NCBI GenBank assembly: GCA_947449735.1
Contig: CANFTB010000036.1
Span: 1-49,856 of the forward strand
Source of the DNA: Chthoniobacteraceae bacterium
GTDB lineage: Bacteria > Verrucomicrobiota > Verrucomicrobiia > Chthoniobacterales > Chthoniobacteraceae
Direction of reading: 5' to 3'
DNA length: 49,856 nucleotides
Both the position numbers and the translations under genes were made by a program. Position 1 is the first letter of the stretch. The number at the start of each line of letters is the position of its first letter. This document shows positions 43,101 through 49,856 of this stretch, in pieces. The notes under the pieces are model-generated. The model saw only the letters and a program-made list of their open reading frames with translations. It was not told where the DNA came from and made no database searches.

Positions 43101-46084
43101 GGACGCCGCAGGGCTCTTCCACGTTGATCAATGTGCTGCTGAACGATTCGGACGCGGACGCCTCGCCCCTACCGTTGAAGATTTCAGCGGTTGGCACGCC
43201 CGGACACGGGACTGCGGTTCTGACTGACACGCGTATCGAGTATACGCCGGCGGCCGGGTTTAGTGGAACCGATACGTTTACCTACACGATCACCGACGGA
43301 GACGCATCCGCCACAGCGACTGTGACCGTCACGGTTGCGGCGCCGGATCCGACGCGTTGGGCTGGGTTGAAGGGAGAGTACTTCGGCGCTGCCGATTTGA
43401 CCGTGCCGCTGATGACCCGGTTGGATTCGACGGTGAACTTCGACTGGCTGCTGGGGTCGCCGGCTACGGGGATTCCGGTGGACGGCTTCTCGGTGCGGTG
43501 GTCCGGGGCGGTGACGCCGCGGTTCACAGAGAGCTACACCTTCTACGCGACCTCGGACGACGGGGTGCGCTTGTGGGTGAATGGCGCGCTGATCGCCGAC
43601 AACTGGAGCGACCATGCTCCCGCGGAGGTTTCGGGCAGCATCAACCTGGTGGCGGGTGCGCTGTGCGACATCAAGATGGAGTACTATGAGCGGACGGGCG
43701 GCGCACAGGCGCAGCTTCGTTGGTCGAGTCCGAGTTTGACGAAGGAGGTGATTCCGTCGGCGTGCTTGAGCACGGCGCCGTTCACGGGTGGGGTGGCTCC
43801 GCCGACTCCTCCTCCGGTGGTGGTCAACCTCGCGCCGGTTGCCGTCAATGACTCTGCCAGTACGAATGAGAGCGTTGCCGTGACGGTGCCTGTTTTGGCG
43901 AACGACTCCGATCCGGATTCGGGTCCGCAGGCATTGGTAGTCAGTGCCGTGGGGGTGCCGGCGCATGGGAGTGCGACGTTGCTGGGTAGTAGCGTGGTAT
44001 ACCAGCCGCAGGTTGGGTTTACGGGTGCGGACCAGTTTACCTACACCATCAGTGACGGGGCTGCGACGGCGAGCGCCGTGGTGGCGGTTACCGTGAAAAG
44101 TACCGCGATCGCGAACAACCTCGTTTCCAGTGGAATGGGCGCTGTTCAAATTGGCGTTGCGACAGGATCCTCGAGGATTCTTGCCGACGGCAGCTGGGAG
44201 CTCAATGGAACGGGAGGTTCTGTGGCGGGTGCGGCTGATGCCCTGCGCATGGAGGCTGTGACGGTCACCGGTGATTTCCGCGTGATGTTGCGTGTGCGCG
44301 GTCTTGCCGGAACGGCTGCCGCGCGTGCCGGGCTCGTGCTCCGCGAGGGGACTCAGCCTGGGGACCGTTGCGTGCTTGGTGCCGTTACACCCTCTGCACA
44401 GGTGCAAACTGGGGCTCGTCTGGTGGCGAACGGGGCTTATTCGGAGACGGCTCCGGGCGTTCCTGCGGCGTTCCCCGATGCATGGCTGCAGTTGGAGCGC
44501 ATCGGCGACAGCGTTCGTGTCCTTGTCTCGAGCAATGGCACGGGCTTCCAGCCGGTGGCGGTGTACACGGTGGCCGGACTTGGGGCGTCCCTGCAGGTAG
44601 GCGCGATGACGACAGGCGGAGCACCGGATGGCGTGGTGCGCGCGGTGGTAGACCAGTGGTCCTTGCAGGCGGTCGTGAGTTCTGGTTCGACGCCGACTCA
44701 AGCCGGGTTGCTGGGGGTTTATTACGCGTCCACCAATCTGACGCTGCCTGTGGCGGCAAGGGTGGATGAAGTGGTGAACTTCGACTGGGGCAATGGCACG
44801 GCGCATCCGGCGCTTGCGGGGGATAATACCTCTGTGCGCTGGAGCGGCTACGTGGTGGCGCCCACCTCGGGGCAGTTTACCTTCTACACTCAGGCGGACG
44901 ACGGCGTGCGCCTTTGGGTGAATGGGAAGCAGTTGATCACCGACTGGACGCCGCATGCCGTGACCGAGAACTCGGGGACGGTGGATCTTCTCGCCGGAGT
45001 TCCGGTCGAGGTGAAACTGGAGTACTTCGAGTCGGGTGGTCAGGCAGTTTGCAAGCTGCTTTGGTCCGGGCCTTCTGTGGGCAAACAGATCGTCCCCAGT
45101 TCGGCGCTGCGTCCTGCGTTGACGCCGGTGGCATTGGGCTCAGCGGTGGCCCCCACCGTCAGTCTGATGGCTGATGGAGCGCGGGAGTTCTCTGCAACGG
45201 GTGCCGGCCTGAAGGCCGGAGCCTTGGAGCAGGGGGGCTTCCTCAACGAGGCGCACTCTGGAGATTTCCAGATGGCGGTTCGGTTGCGCGCCTTGAGCGG
45301 TTCATCCTCGGTGGCATTGATGCTCCGCGAGGGCATGGGTGCGGCCGACCGTTTTGCAGCGTTGCAATGGGGTGTGGATGGATCCTTGTCTCTGTGGAGT
45401 CGCTCGACCGTGGGCGGTGCAGTCACTACCTCGCTTGTGGCTGGCACGCTGTCGTTGCCGAACGCCTGGCTGTTGGTCGAACGCAAGGGAGACAAAATCC
45501 TCCTCGCGTATTCGACCGACGACAAGACGTACACGAACGGCGCGTCGCTAGAACTGGCCGGACTGCCGCAGTTGGTTTATGCGGGTGCCTTCCTTGGCGG
45601 GGGTTCCGGCGGAACTGCTGCGAAGGCGGTGGTTGGCGAGTACGAGTTGAATTCCACAAATGCACCAGGTTTGACTGGGGAGTATTTTGGAAGCAACGCG
45701 TTGTCGGGTCTGCGGATGGTCCGGGTGGACCCCGCCGTGGACTTCAACTGGGGTTTGGGAAGTCCCGATCCTAAGCTGCCCGCTGATAACTTCTCCGTCC
45801 GCTGGACGGGACGTTTGACAACTAGGGCGGCTGGATCGACCACGTTCTTCGTGCAGTCTGATGACGGGGTCCGCCTCTGGTTGAATGGTCAATTGGTGAT
45901 CAACAACTGGACAGACCACGCGATGACAGAGAACTCGGTCACGTTGTCGCTCGGGGCCGGGGCTAGCGTGGACGTCCGGTTGGAGTATTACGAAAAAGCG
46001 CAGAGTGCTACGGCGCGTTTGCTGTGGACCACCCCGGGTCAGCCGAAGCAGGTGATCCCAGTCTCGCAGCTGAGGACTCCGTAG
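40184..46084 (+). CDS. Giant exoprotein: GH-A-like catalytic domain, discoidin, Big/cadherin-like and four PA14 domains
   Basis: A 1966-aa secreted protein. Signal peptide about 1-44, then a beta-rich domain (45-150). A clan GH-A-like barrel spans about 180-440: YWEPRNEPNF puts E244 as acid/base, and WQTEQGF puts E346 as nucleophile, 102 residues apart. A beta domain leads to a discoidin/F5-8C module (about 520-705). Cadherin-like/Big_9 domains start near 712, 962 and 1216; PA14 domains near 815, 1062, 1507 and 1829, each with DDGVRLW(V/L)NG. Two LamG/DUF1349-like modules (about 1310-1500, 1650-1825) sit between. It probably degrades and binds an extracellular polysaccharide. The upstream open frame (from 39560) overlaps rseP and is not used. 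Confidence 0.85.
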   Translation: MKDRPDLSCRIFAWFPPLLRRLPALLLLLTLALAHVFPTSVLAGWQWQGPSTLVNMQSNRRGHVFYKGEAVALKLSGPGASKYVIRDYYGNIVEQGALNGTVLVPGVSEPGWYKVNFYGGDQGMPFGNSVGSGMFCILRDDPNFPKMPAPGTFGGEGLIDEITRGVMGYGPQRHKVDNAGSADSEIPRLDAEIALDQKYYMPFDPYRKRELLIVFPNGTWDLAGVRKIVEHFKGSVKYWEPRNEPNFSTGATAFVQNELAPFYALVKSVDPTLKVIAPGAVTVGPPMAGWNDEFFRAGGGKYIDAFSFHAYNCVNGDLNLTRMSMDQVNGWLSRYNLTGLEKWQTEQGFLGPVYGAYQPRMQGRWTMLQMMVYEQYGVPKEHNHYWYDRNGGFWDEPRWVQNEDGSINPVGVLLRVWSEELYGTRFESSLNFGNPGNKLFVGSVFSGPGKQMAALMTSGDTRGQLDVSVPNAASIKVVSPFGKERTVALVNGKVTLPVSELPTYVEYTGTLSVAPLDWGTNLAQQGGVTAAASGSSVHPINPGINNPPSKVINGKLDTWYWNQGNDDRIWESNNATYPAWFEVRLPAATQIDRVVVYAGIPWQWDGSILDYELQVEQGGQWVSIERIQEPVNTLRAYTQTNRTSVDSFYSERCVFTHSFAPVTTAKIRLLVNDVTWGGASNKDLKDAGAQGGEHQLNLREIEIYRSGVAVASNTAPVAVGDSATCYRGGSVTIPVLANDTNADGGPFALSIVSISEPKLGRVAIVGDQLVYTAAQALSGQDQFTYTVSDGASTSTATVAVNVLATVQPLSVDTHGLFAEYFNNADLTALAFSRVDPYIDNNWGTNAPDPAVDAGGFSIRWTGKLRAKYSELYTFSTLSDDGVRLWVNGKVLVNNWNPHPGTVDTGSIQLEAGQLYDIKLEYFQGGGGAQISLFWNSPTQVREVVPFDALTLGALVTVVPPANRVPVAVKDTAWTPQGSSTLINVLLNDSDADASPLPLKISAVGTPGHGTAVLTDTRIEYTPAAGFSGTDTFTYTITDGDASATATVTVTVAAPDPTRWAGLKGEYFGAADLTVPLMTRLDSTVNFDWLLGSPATGIPVDGFSVRWSGAVTPRFTESYTFYATSDDGVRLWVNGALIADNWSDHAPAEVSGSINLVAGALCDIKMEYYERTGGAQAQLRWSSPSLTKEVIPSACLSTAPFTGGVAPPTPPPVVVNLAPVAVNDSASTNESVAVTVPVLANDSDPDSGPQALVVSAVGVPAHGSATLLGSSVVYQPQVGFTGADQFTYTISDGAATASAVVAVTVKSTAIANNLVSSGMGAVQIGVATGSSRILADGSWELNGTGGSVAGAADALRMEAVTVTGDFRVMLRVRGLAGTAAARAGLVLREGTQPGDRCVLGAVTPSAQVQTGARLVANGAYSETAPGVPAAFPDAWLQLERIGDSVRVLVSSNGTGFQPVAVYTVAGLGASLQVGAMTTGGAPDGVVRAVVDQWSLQAVVSSGSTPTQAGLLGVYYASTNLTLPVAARVDEVVNFDWGNGTAHPALAGDNTSVRWSGYVVAPTSGQFTFYTQADDGVRLWVNGKQLITDWTPHAVTENSGTVDLLAGVPVEVKLEYFESGGQAVCKLLWSGPSVGKQIVPSSALRPALTPVALGSAVAPTVSLMADGAREFSATGAGLKAGALEQGGFLNEAHSGDFQMAVRLRALSGSSSVALMLREGMGAADRFAALQWGVDGSLSLWSRSTVGGAVTTSLVAGTLSLPNAWLLVERKGDKILLAYSTDDKTYTNGASLELAGLPQLVYAGAFLGGGSGGTAAKAVVGEYELNSTNAPGLTGEYFGSNALSGLRMVRVDPAVDFNWGLGSPDPKLPADNFSVRWTGRLTTRAAGSTTFFVQSDDGVRLWLNGQLVINNWTDHAMTENSVTLSLGAGASVDVRLEYYEKAQSATARLLWTTPGQPKQVIPVSQLRTP

Positions 46085-46096
46085 GTTTGAGGTGAC

Positions 46097-46186
46097 GCCG
46101 CGGCGCTTTTCAAGAAAGCGCCGCGGCAGCCTGTTGAAGGTTCACGCGGCGTGGAGGGTAAAGCCTCCGCGCCGCGTGAAATTTTT
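46097..46186 (+). terminator. Double terminator after the giant exoprotein gene
   Basis: Two hairpins in series. The first pairs GCCGCGGCGCTTT (46097-46109) with AAAGCGCCGCGGC (46115-46127). The second pairs TTCACGCGGCGTGGAGG with CCTCCGCGCCGCGTGAA (46141-46180, one mismatch) and is followed by ATTTTT. The pair would stop the + transcript before the convergent terpenoid synthase gene. Confidence 0.8.
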
Positions 46187-46211
46187 GGGACCGAGCGGTT
46201 CCGCTGTTTTT

Positions 46212-47288
46212 CTATCGCCGGAAGGCGGCCTCCCAAGCGGAGGCGATCGCGCAACGGAGGACGGTCAGGCGGGTGACGCGGACCCTGTTTTGGGTCTCCA
46301 GAGGGGGAGTGCGCCGGAGCAAGGAGAGCGTTTCGAGGCCGAGACGTCTGGGGAGGGCCACGCTGAATCGGAGTCTCCAGCCGCGAATGCCGCGGACATA
46401 GGCTTCGCCGTCGTTCAGCCAGGACTCGGCCTTTGAAAGCCAGCGGTCCAAAATGGAACGGGCCCGGGCGGGTTCCCGCAGCAGGTCCGCGGGAGTCAGG
46501 TTTTCGGCTTGGAGTTCTTCCAGGGGAAGGTAGCAGCGGCCCGCCCGAAGGTCTGCAGGCAGATCCCTGAGGATGTTGACGAGTTGGAGTCCCTTGCCGA
46601 AGTTGCGGCCGAGCTCTAGGAGGGTCGGAACGGGAAGTTTGGCGAACTCCGGCAATTGGATTGCGCAGACCCGGGTCCAGAACTCGCCCACGCAACCTGC
46701 GACCGCGTAGGTGTAAGACTCGGTATCGGCGGCCGTTTGCATGGCCTGTGGCACAGCCTCGGATGCGTAGCCGAAGCGGATGAGGTCGCCGCGTTGCCCC
46801 CTGGTGATGGTGGACAGGACGGAGAGGGTTTCCTCGCGAAGGGCCGGCGGAAGGGCGTGATAACAGGACAAGAGCGCGTCTGCGTTTTTGAGGAGTCGGG
46901 CCTCGCTGGGGGAGGTGCAGCTGAGGGTTTGAAATGAGTTCGCGAGCGGCTCGTGGTCGCGGTCAATGAGCGCGTTGCTGAACGCATCCAGCGCTTCGAT
47001 GCGTGCCTTGAGCGGCGCGGTTGCGGCGTCCGCGATGGTGTCGCTGGCTCTGGCGAGGAGGTAGCCTAGGCCTAGGGGCTCTCGGATTGCGACGGGCAAA
47101 AACCGCAGGGAAAGGTAGAAGGAACGCGAGACGGAGGCCAGAAGGTCCGTCGACTGTGACTTGTCTAGATGGGCGTTTTTGGCACCGGCTTCCCCGCGGT
47201 CATGTGCCCGTTGGTCTACCGAGTGAGGCTCCAGCCTGTCGTGGGAGTGAGGCTCCAGCCTGTCGTGGGAGTGAGGCTCCAGCCTCAC
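46212..47288 (-). CDS. Squalene/phytoene synthase family protein
   Basis: A 358-aa head-to-head prenyl synthase when read from GTG 47288. Residues 1-24 are translated tandem repeat (HDRLEPHS units), so the native start is uncertain; family similarity begins near residue 46 (STDLLASVSRSFYLSLRFLP). D83-T-I-A-D87 and D242-L-P-A-D246 are the two Mg-binding DxxxD motifs, and YTYAVAGCVGEFW and LVNILRDLPADLRAGRCYLP are the family signatures. The product (squalene, hydroxysqualene or phytoene) cannot be told from sequence. The GTG overlaps the stop of the upstream gene (GTGA), so coupling is likely. Confidence 0.82.
   Translation of the reverse strand: MRLEPHSHDRLEPHSHDRLEPHSVDQRAHDRGEAGAKNAHLDKSQSTDLLASVSRSFYLSLRFLPVAIREPLGLGYLLARASDTIADAATAPLKARIEALDAFSNALIDRDHEPLANSFQTLSCTSPSEARLLKNADALLSCYHALPPALREETLSVLSTITRGQRGDLIRFGYASEAVPQAMQTAADTESYTYAVAGCVGEFWTRVCAIQLPEFAKLPVPTLLELGRNFGKGLQLVNILRDLPADLRAGRCYLPLEELQAENLTPADLLREPARARSILDRWLSKAESWLNDGEAYVRGIRGWRLRFSVALPRRLGLETLSLLRRTPPLETQNRVRVTRLTVLRCAIASAWEAAFRR
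47221..47285 (-). repeat. 24-bp tandem repeat at the terpenoid synthase start
   Basis: GAGTGAGGCTCCAGCCTGTC followed by GTGG (+ strand) occurs at 47221-47244 and 47245-47268, and 17 bases of a third copy at 47269-47285. The period is a multiple of three, so on the - strand it reads in frame as HDRLEPHS units. It lies exactly at the junction of two genes, overlapping the upstream stop codon. Confidence 0.85.
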
Positions 47289-47839
47289 AGCCCCAAGTCT
47301 TCAAGCAGCTCGGAGTCGATACGGCCGGTCACCTGCAGTCCACGATCTACTTGATAAGCTCGGATGGCGGCCCGGGTGGAGGGCCCCGTCAGACCATCGA
47401 CCGAGCCCCTGTAGTAACCCTTCTGCCGGAGGTTTTCCTGCACCTGGGCCATCTGGGGACTGGATGCCGGGAGCGCGCGAGGAATGGCACTTTGCTGGGA
47501 ATATTGCGGGTAAACCGTCGGAGGCTGCGAGACGGGGGCGCCGTAGTAAACGGGCGGGGTCGTGTAAACGACGGGAGGCGCGCTGTAAATCACCGGTGGC
47601 GGGGTGACGTACACAGGACTGGAGTAGTAACGGGGTGCAGGACCGTAGTAGGGATAGGGTCTGCAGTAAGACGGTCCGGAATAGTAATTCCCTGAAAAGC
47701 TCGGGCTGTACCCCGTGGAAACCGAAACGCCGATGCTTGTGCTGGGCCGGGCGCTGGCTGTTGAGGATCCCGCGACGATCAGAACGCTCGCAAGGAGAAG
47801 TGCAGAGACTTGTTTAACACCGGGGTTCAAACGTTTCAT
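47285..47839 (-). CDS. Exported Pro/Tyr-rich protein with C-terminal peptidoglycan-binding domain
   Basis: A 184-aa protein. Residues 1-30 are a signal peptide (QVSALLLASVLIVAGSSTASA). Residues 31-115 are rich in Tyr, Pro and Ser (PYPYYGPAPRYYSSPVYV), probably extended and disordered. Residues about 125-184 are a PG_binding_1 domain: QMAQVQENLRQKGYYRGSVD with LTGPSTRAAIRAYQ. These domains bind the cell wall; the Tyr-rich region may be cross-linked or interact with surface layers. The stop lies at the edge of the 24-bp tandem repeat and overlaps the next gene's GTG. Confidence 0.82.
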   Translation of the reverse strand: MKRLNPGVKQVSALLLASVLIVAGSSTASARPSTSIGVSVSTGYSPSFSGNYYSGPSYCRPYPYYGPAPRYYSSPVYVTPPPVIYSAPPVVYTTPPVYYGAPVSQPPTVYPQYSQQSAIPRALPASSPQMAQVQENLRQKGYYRGSVDGLTGPSTRAAIRAYQVDRGLQVTGRIDSELLEDLGL

Positions 47840-47904
47840 AAAGCTCTTTAATTCGACTATGACAGCGGTTTGGTAATGCTGTTAGAACTGAAACGAACCT
47901 TAAG

Positions 47905-49617
47905 CTAGGAACCCGCCTGAATCCAGCGAATACCGCTTCCCTCCAGAAGTTTGGAAAGCCAGGACTGGAGCGGGCGCGAACCTTTTGGGCTCAGCCACAA
48001 GGGGGGGCAAGGCTGGGTTCTGACCATTCTTTTGAGCAGGGAATGCATGGCTCCGCAGGCTTGGGCCGAGGTCTGGCCGGGCGCCAGCGTGGGCAGGCCG
48101 TCGGAACAGATTAGAACGGCGTCCTTGCCGGTCGGGCCGCCTGCCAGCACAGCGCGGTTCAGCGCCGCAAGCGCGGTTTGCAGTGGGCTTTTGCCGGACG
48201 CGGCCGGGATCGTTTCCAACGCATGCAGGGCGCTTTGAGGCGTGGCGCGTTTGATGAGCCAGGAGACTTGGCCGTCCTTCATCAGCAGCAGGCTGACGCG
48301 CTTGAAGGTCTTCACATAGGCCCCCAGTTGGTTGCGCGCCTCAGCCAAAAAGCGCGCCGCGCCGCTCGAGCGGCTGGCGTCCAGCAAGGCCCAAAGACGG
48401 CGAACCGGATTCGGACTGGAGCGGATCCAGCGCCAGCCCGGGGCTCCCGGCTGCCAACCGTTCTGCACGGAGGCCGTCAGGGATGCGTGCCATTGCACGG
48501 GGCCGCTTTGAAGGCGGGAGGTGGCCAGTCTGGCTGTGATTTTCGAGTGCAGGGCGGCGGTTTCGTGCCGCGGCGGATGTAGCGGGACTGGAAGGGAGAT
48601 TACGCGTGGTTTTTGCATGGGAGACAGGGGCAAGGGGGAGGGAAGCGCTTCTTTTGGAGTCGGGGAGGATGCGGCGGAGGCTTGGGAGTCGCCCGCGGGC
48701 CTTGAGTCGGATTTCGCCGTGCTTTGCTGTGGATTGCCGTCCGGGGGACGGTTGGGAGGGGGTGTCGAAAGCCGGTGGCCCAGGCAAAGGTCCCAGGCCT
48801 CCTCCAGGTCGTCTTCGCTGACATTCGACGCGCCGCGCAGGGCGGCAGCGGCGCGGGCCGTTCGCAGAATGGCGAGTTCCGCCCGCATGCCTTCCAACCC
48901 CGCATCCTGCCCCCGTTCGGCGATGGAAAGCCGGAGGCTTTCCGGGGTCGCGACCTGCAACAGTTGGGCGCGCGCCGCAAGGACCTGCTGCTTGAGGTCC
49001 AGGGTTGCGCCTTCCCATTCCGAAAGAAAGGCCTCTGGCGCGTCATCGAAGGCCATGCGGCGTCGGCCGATTTCCACGCGTTCCCGGGCGGAAAAACAGT
49101 CCTCGACCACCACCCCGTGGGCGAAACGGTCGGAAAGCTGGGGGCGCAGGTCACCCTCCTCGGGGTTCATCGTGCCCACCAGAATGTAACGGGTGCGGAC
49201 TTTGCGGGAGAGGCCGTCCCTTTCGAGATGGTGGACTTGGGACGCTGCGGAGTCCAAGAGCAGGTCGGCGAGGGCGTCGGGCAGGAGGTTGATTTCGTCG
49301 ATGTAGAGGACGCCGCCGTCGGCTTTTTCGAGAAGACCGGCTTGCGGCTTCCATTCACCGGTGCGGACGAGGTGGTCGGCTTGAATGGAACCCAACAGAC
49401 GGTCTTCGCTGACGCCTAGCGGCACCTCGATAAAGGGTGAGGGAGTGGTTTGCGGGTCGGCGAGCAATTCGGCAAACCCGCGGGCGAGGGTGCTTTTGGC
49501 GCAACCGCGGTGGCCCAGCAGGAGGGTGCCGCCGATGCGCGGGTCCACGGCATGCAGGAGCAGGGAACGCTTGGCGCGCTCCATTCCGACGACTGCGGCA
49601 AAGGGGTAGCGAAACAT
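47905..49617 (-). CDS. Chelatase-like AAA+ ATPase with C-terminal VWA domain (ChlI/ChlD-type fusion)
   Basis: A 570-aa protein. Residues 1-310 are the AAA+ motor: LLLGHRGCAKSTLARGF is Walker A (near 34-42), GGVLYIDEINLL Walker B, TMNPEEGDLRPQLSDRFAHG the sensor 1 and arginine-finger region. A Pro-rich linker (about 315-375) leads to a VWA domain (about 430-560): LLDASRSSG holds the MIDAS D-x-S-x-S, SGKSPLQTAL the Thr, and CSDGLP the Asp. This I+D arrangement is used by Mg- and Co-chelatases and related metal-insertion ATPases. No chelatase H subunit or tetrapyrrole gene is nearby, so the substrate is unknown. Start 49617 gives MFRYPFAAVVG; ATG 49665 is possible. Confidence 0.84.
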   Translation of the reverse strand: MFRYPFAAVVGMERAKRSLLLHAVDPRIGGTLLLGHRGCAKSTLARGFAELLADPQTTPSPFIEVPLGVSEDRLLGSIQADHLVRTGEWKPQAGLLEKADGGVLYIDEINLLPDALADLLLDSAASQVHHLERDGLSRKVRTRYILVGTMNPEEGDLRPQLSDRFAHGVVVEDCFSARERVEIGRRRMAFDDAPEAFLSEWEGATLDLKQQVLAARAQLLQVATPESLRLSIAERGQDAGLEGMRAELAILRTARAAAALRGASNVSEDDLEEAWDLCLGHRLSTPPPNRPPDGNPQQSTAKSDSRPAGDSQASAASSPTPKEALPSPLPLSPMQKPRVISLPVPLHPPRHETAALHSKITARLATSRLQSGPVQWHASLTASVQNGWQPGAPGWRWIRSSPNPVRRLWALLDASRSSGAARFLAEARNQLGAYVKTFKRVSLLLMKDGQVSWLIKRATPQSALHALETIPAASGKSPLQTALAALNRAVLAGGPTGKDAVLICSDGLPTLAPGQTSAQACGAMHSLLKRMVRTQPCPPLWLSPKGSRPLQSWLSKLLEGSGIRWIQAGS

Positions 49618-49725
49618 GGGTGAGGTGGGGCGCGGATCCAAAGGTTCCCCGCGCCTTCGTTCCATGATTGTGGGGAGAACCCATGCCGTGTGCAACGGCG
49701 CCCTGAATGGAAGGCCTTTTTTATT

Positions 49726-49856
49726 TAAACCCGAACGCCGAAGCACAAGAGAAGAAGGGATCGCACGCGGGGCCGCGGAGGGCGCGGAGAAAAATCATAT
49801 AAACCAATAAATCAAAATTATTTATCCCCCTCCGCGGCTCCGTGTCTTGTATGTGC
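49726..49856 (-). repeat. Dispersed palindromic repeat, copy C (reversed, cut by window edge)
   Basis: On the - strand: CACGGAGCCGCGGAGG, then TAAATAATTTTGATTTATTG, GGTTTATATGATTTTTCTCC and GCGCCCTCCGCGGCCCCGCG, with GTGCGATCCC at the end. Order and centre match copy B closely. It lies upstream of the chelatase-like gene and continues to the right edge. Confidence 0.75.

Overview
This 49.9-kb, GC-rich window looks like a chromosomal segment from the PVC superphylum, most likely a verrucomicrobium of the Opitutae type. The indicators are a double-length UvrA (two UvrA proteins fused head to tail, as in Chlamydiae and some Verrucomicrobia), a long IspG with a central insert, a U32-family protein of RlhA type, a fused I/D-type chelatase-like AAA+/VWA protein, and a giant PA14-domain glycosidase-like exoprotein. 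The genus call is inference from gene content; there is no rRNA in the window.

Region 1 (1-7442) is accessory DNA. It is the remains of a chromosomal integron lying inside, or next to, a tRNA-Gly-associated island. Reading from right to left it holds: a tRNA-Gly(TCC) with its own terminator; a tyrosine recombinase reading away from the tRNA; an IS110-type transposase remnant; a broken integron integrase (intI, + strand); an attI-like junction at about 4204-4210; and a cassette array on the - strand, the opposite direction to intI as in canonical integrons. Four attC-like sites (GCCTAAC...GTTAGGC or GTTCGGC ends) separate the cassettes. The cassettes are a DUF262 + HEPN gene pair of low GC, a 94-aa orphan, a 129-aa orphan, a TIR-domain protein with an N-terminal Cys/His motif, and a ParD/ParE toxin-antitoxin pair cut by the window edge. 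Three of the five units are of types known from anti-phage defence or addiction, so the array reads as a frozen defence library.

Region 2 (7900-24810) is mostly housekeeping or envelope genes: an SGNH hydrolase facing a sulfatase, a FmdB-type zinc ribbon with a membrane protein, YgfZ, a cyclophilin, an esterase, a redoxin-like protein lacking its cysteines, a resB-ccsA pair for cytochrome c maturation, a U32/RlhA-like protein, a small conserved protein, SufT and a DEAD-box helicase.

Region 3 (24872-40014) carries uvrA (1857 codons) after an overlapping terC-family gene, then pheS-pheT, an RRM RNA-binding protein, ispG and the RseP-type site-2 protease. Region 4 (40184-49617) carries the 1966-aa exoprotein with a clan GH-A-like catalytic domain and four PA14 domains, a squalene/phytoene synthase, a peptidoglycan-binding-domain protein and a chelatase-like AAA+/VWA protein. 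Three copies of one dispersed palindromic repeat lie between genes (35261-35385, 38419-38547, 49726-49856), and a 24-bp tandem repeat is translated into the start of the terpenoid synthase. Many starts lack a clear Shine-Dalgarno sequence, so several start choices rest on homology and on overlap with neighbours.
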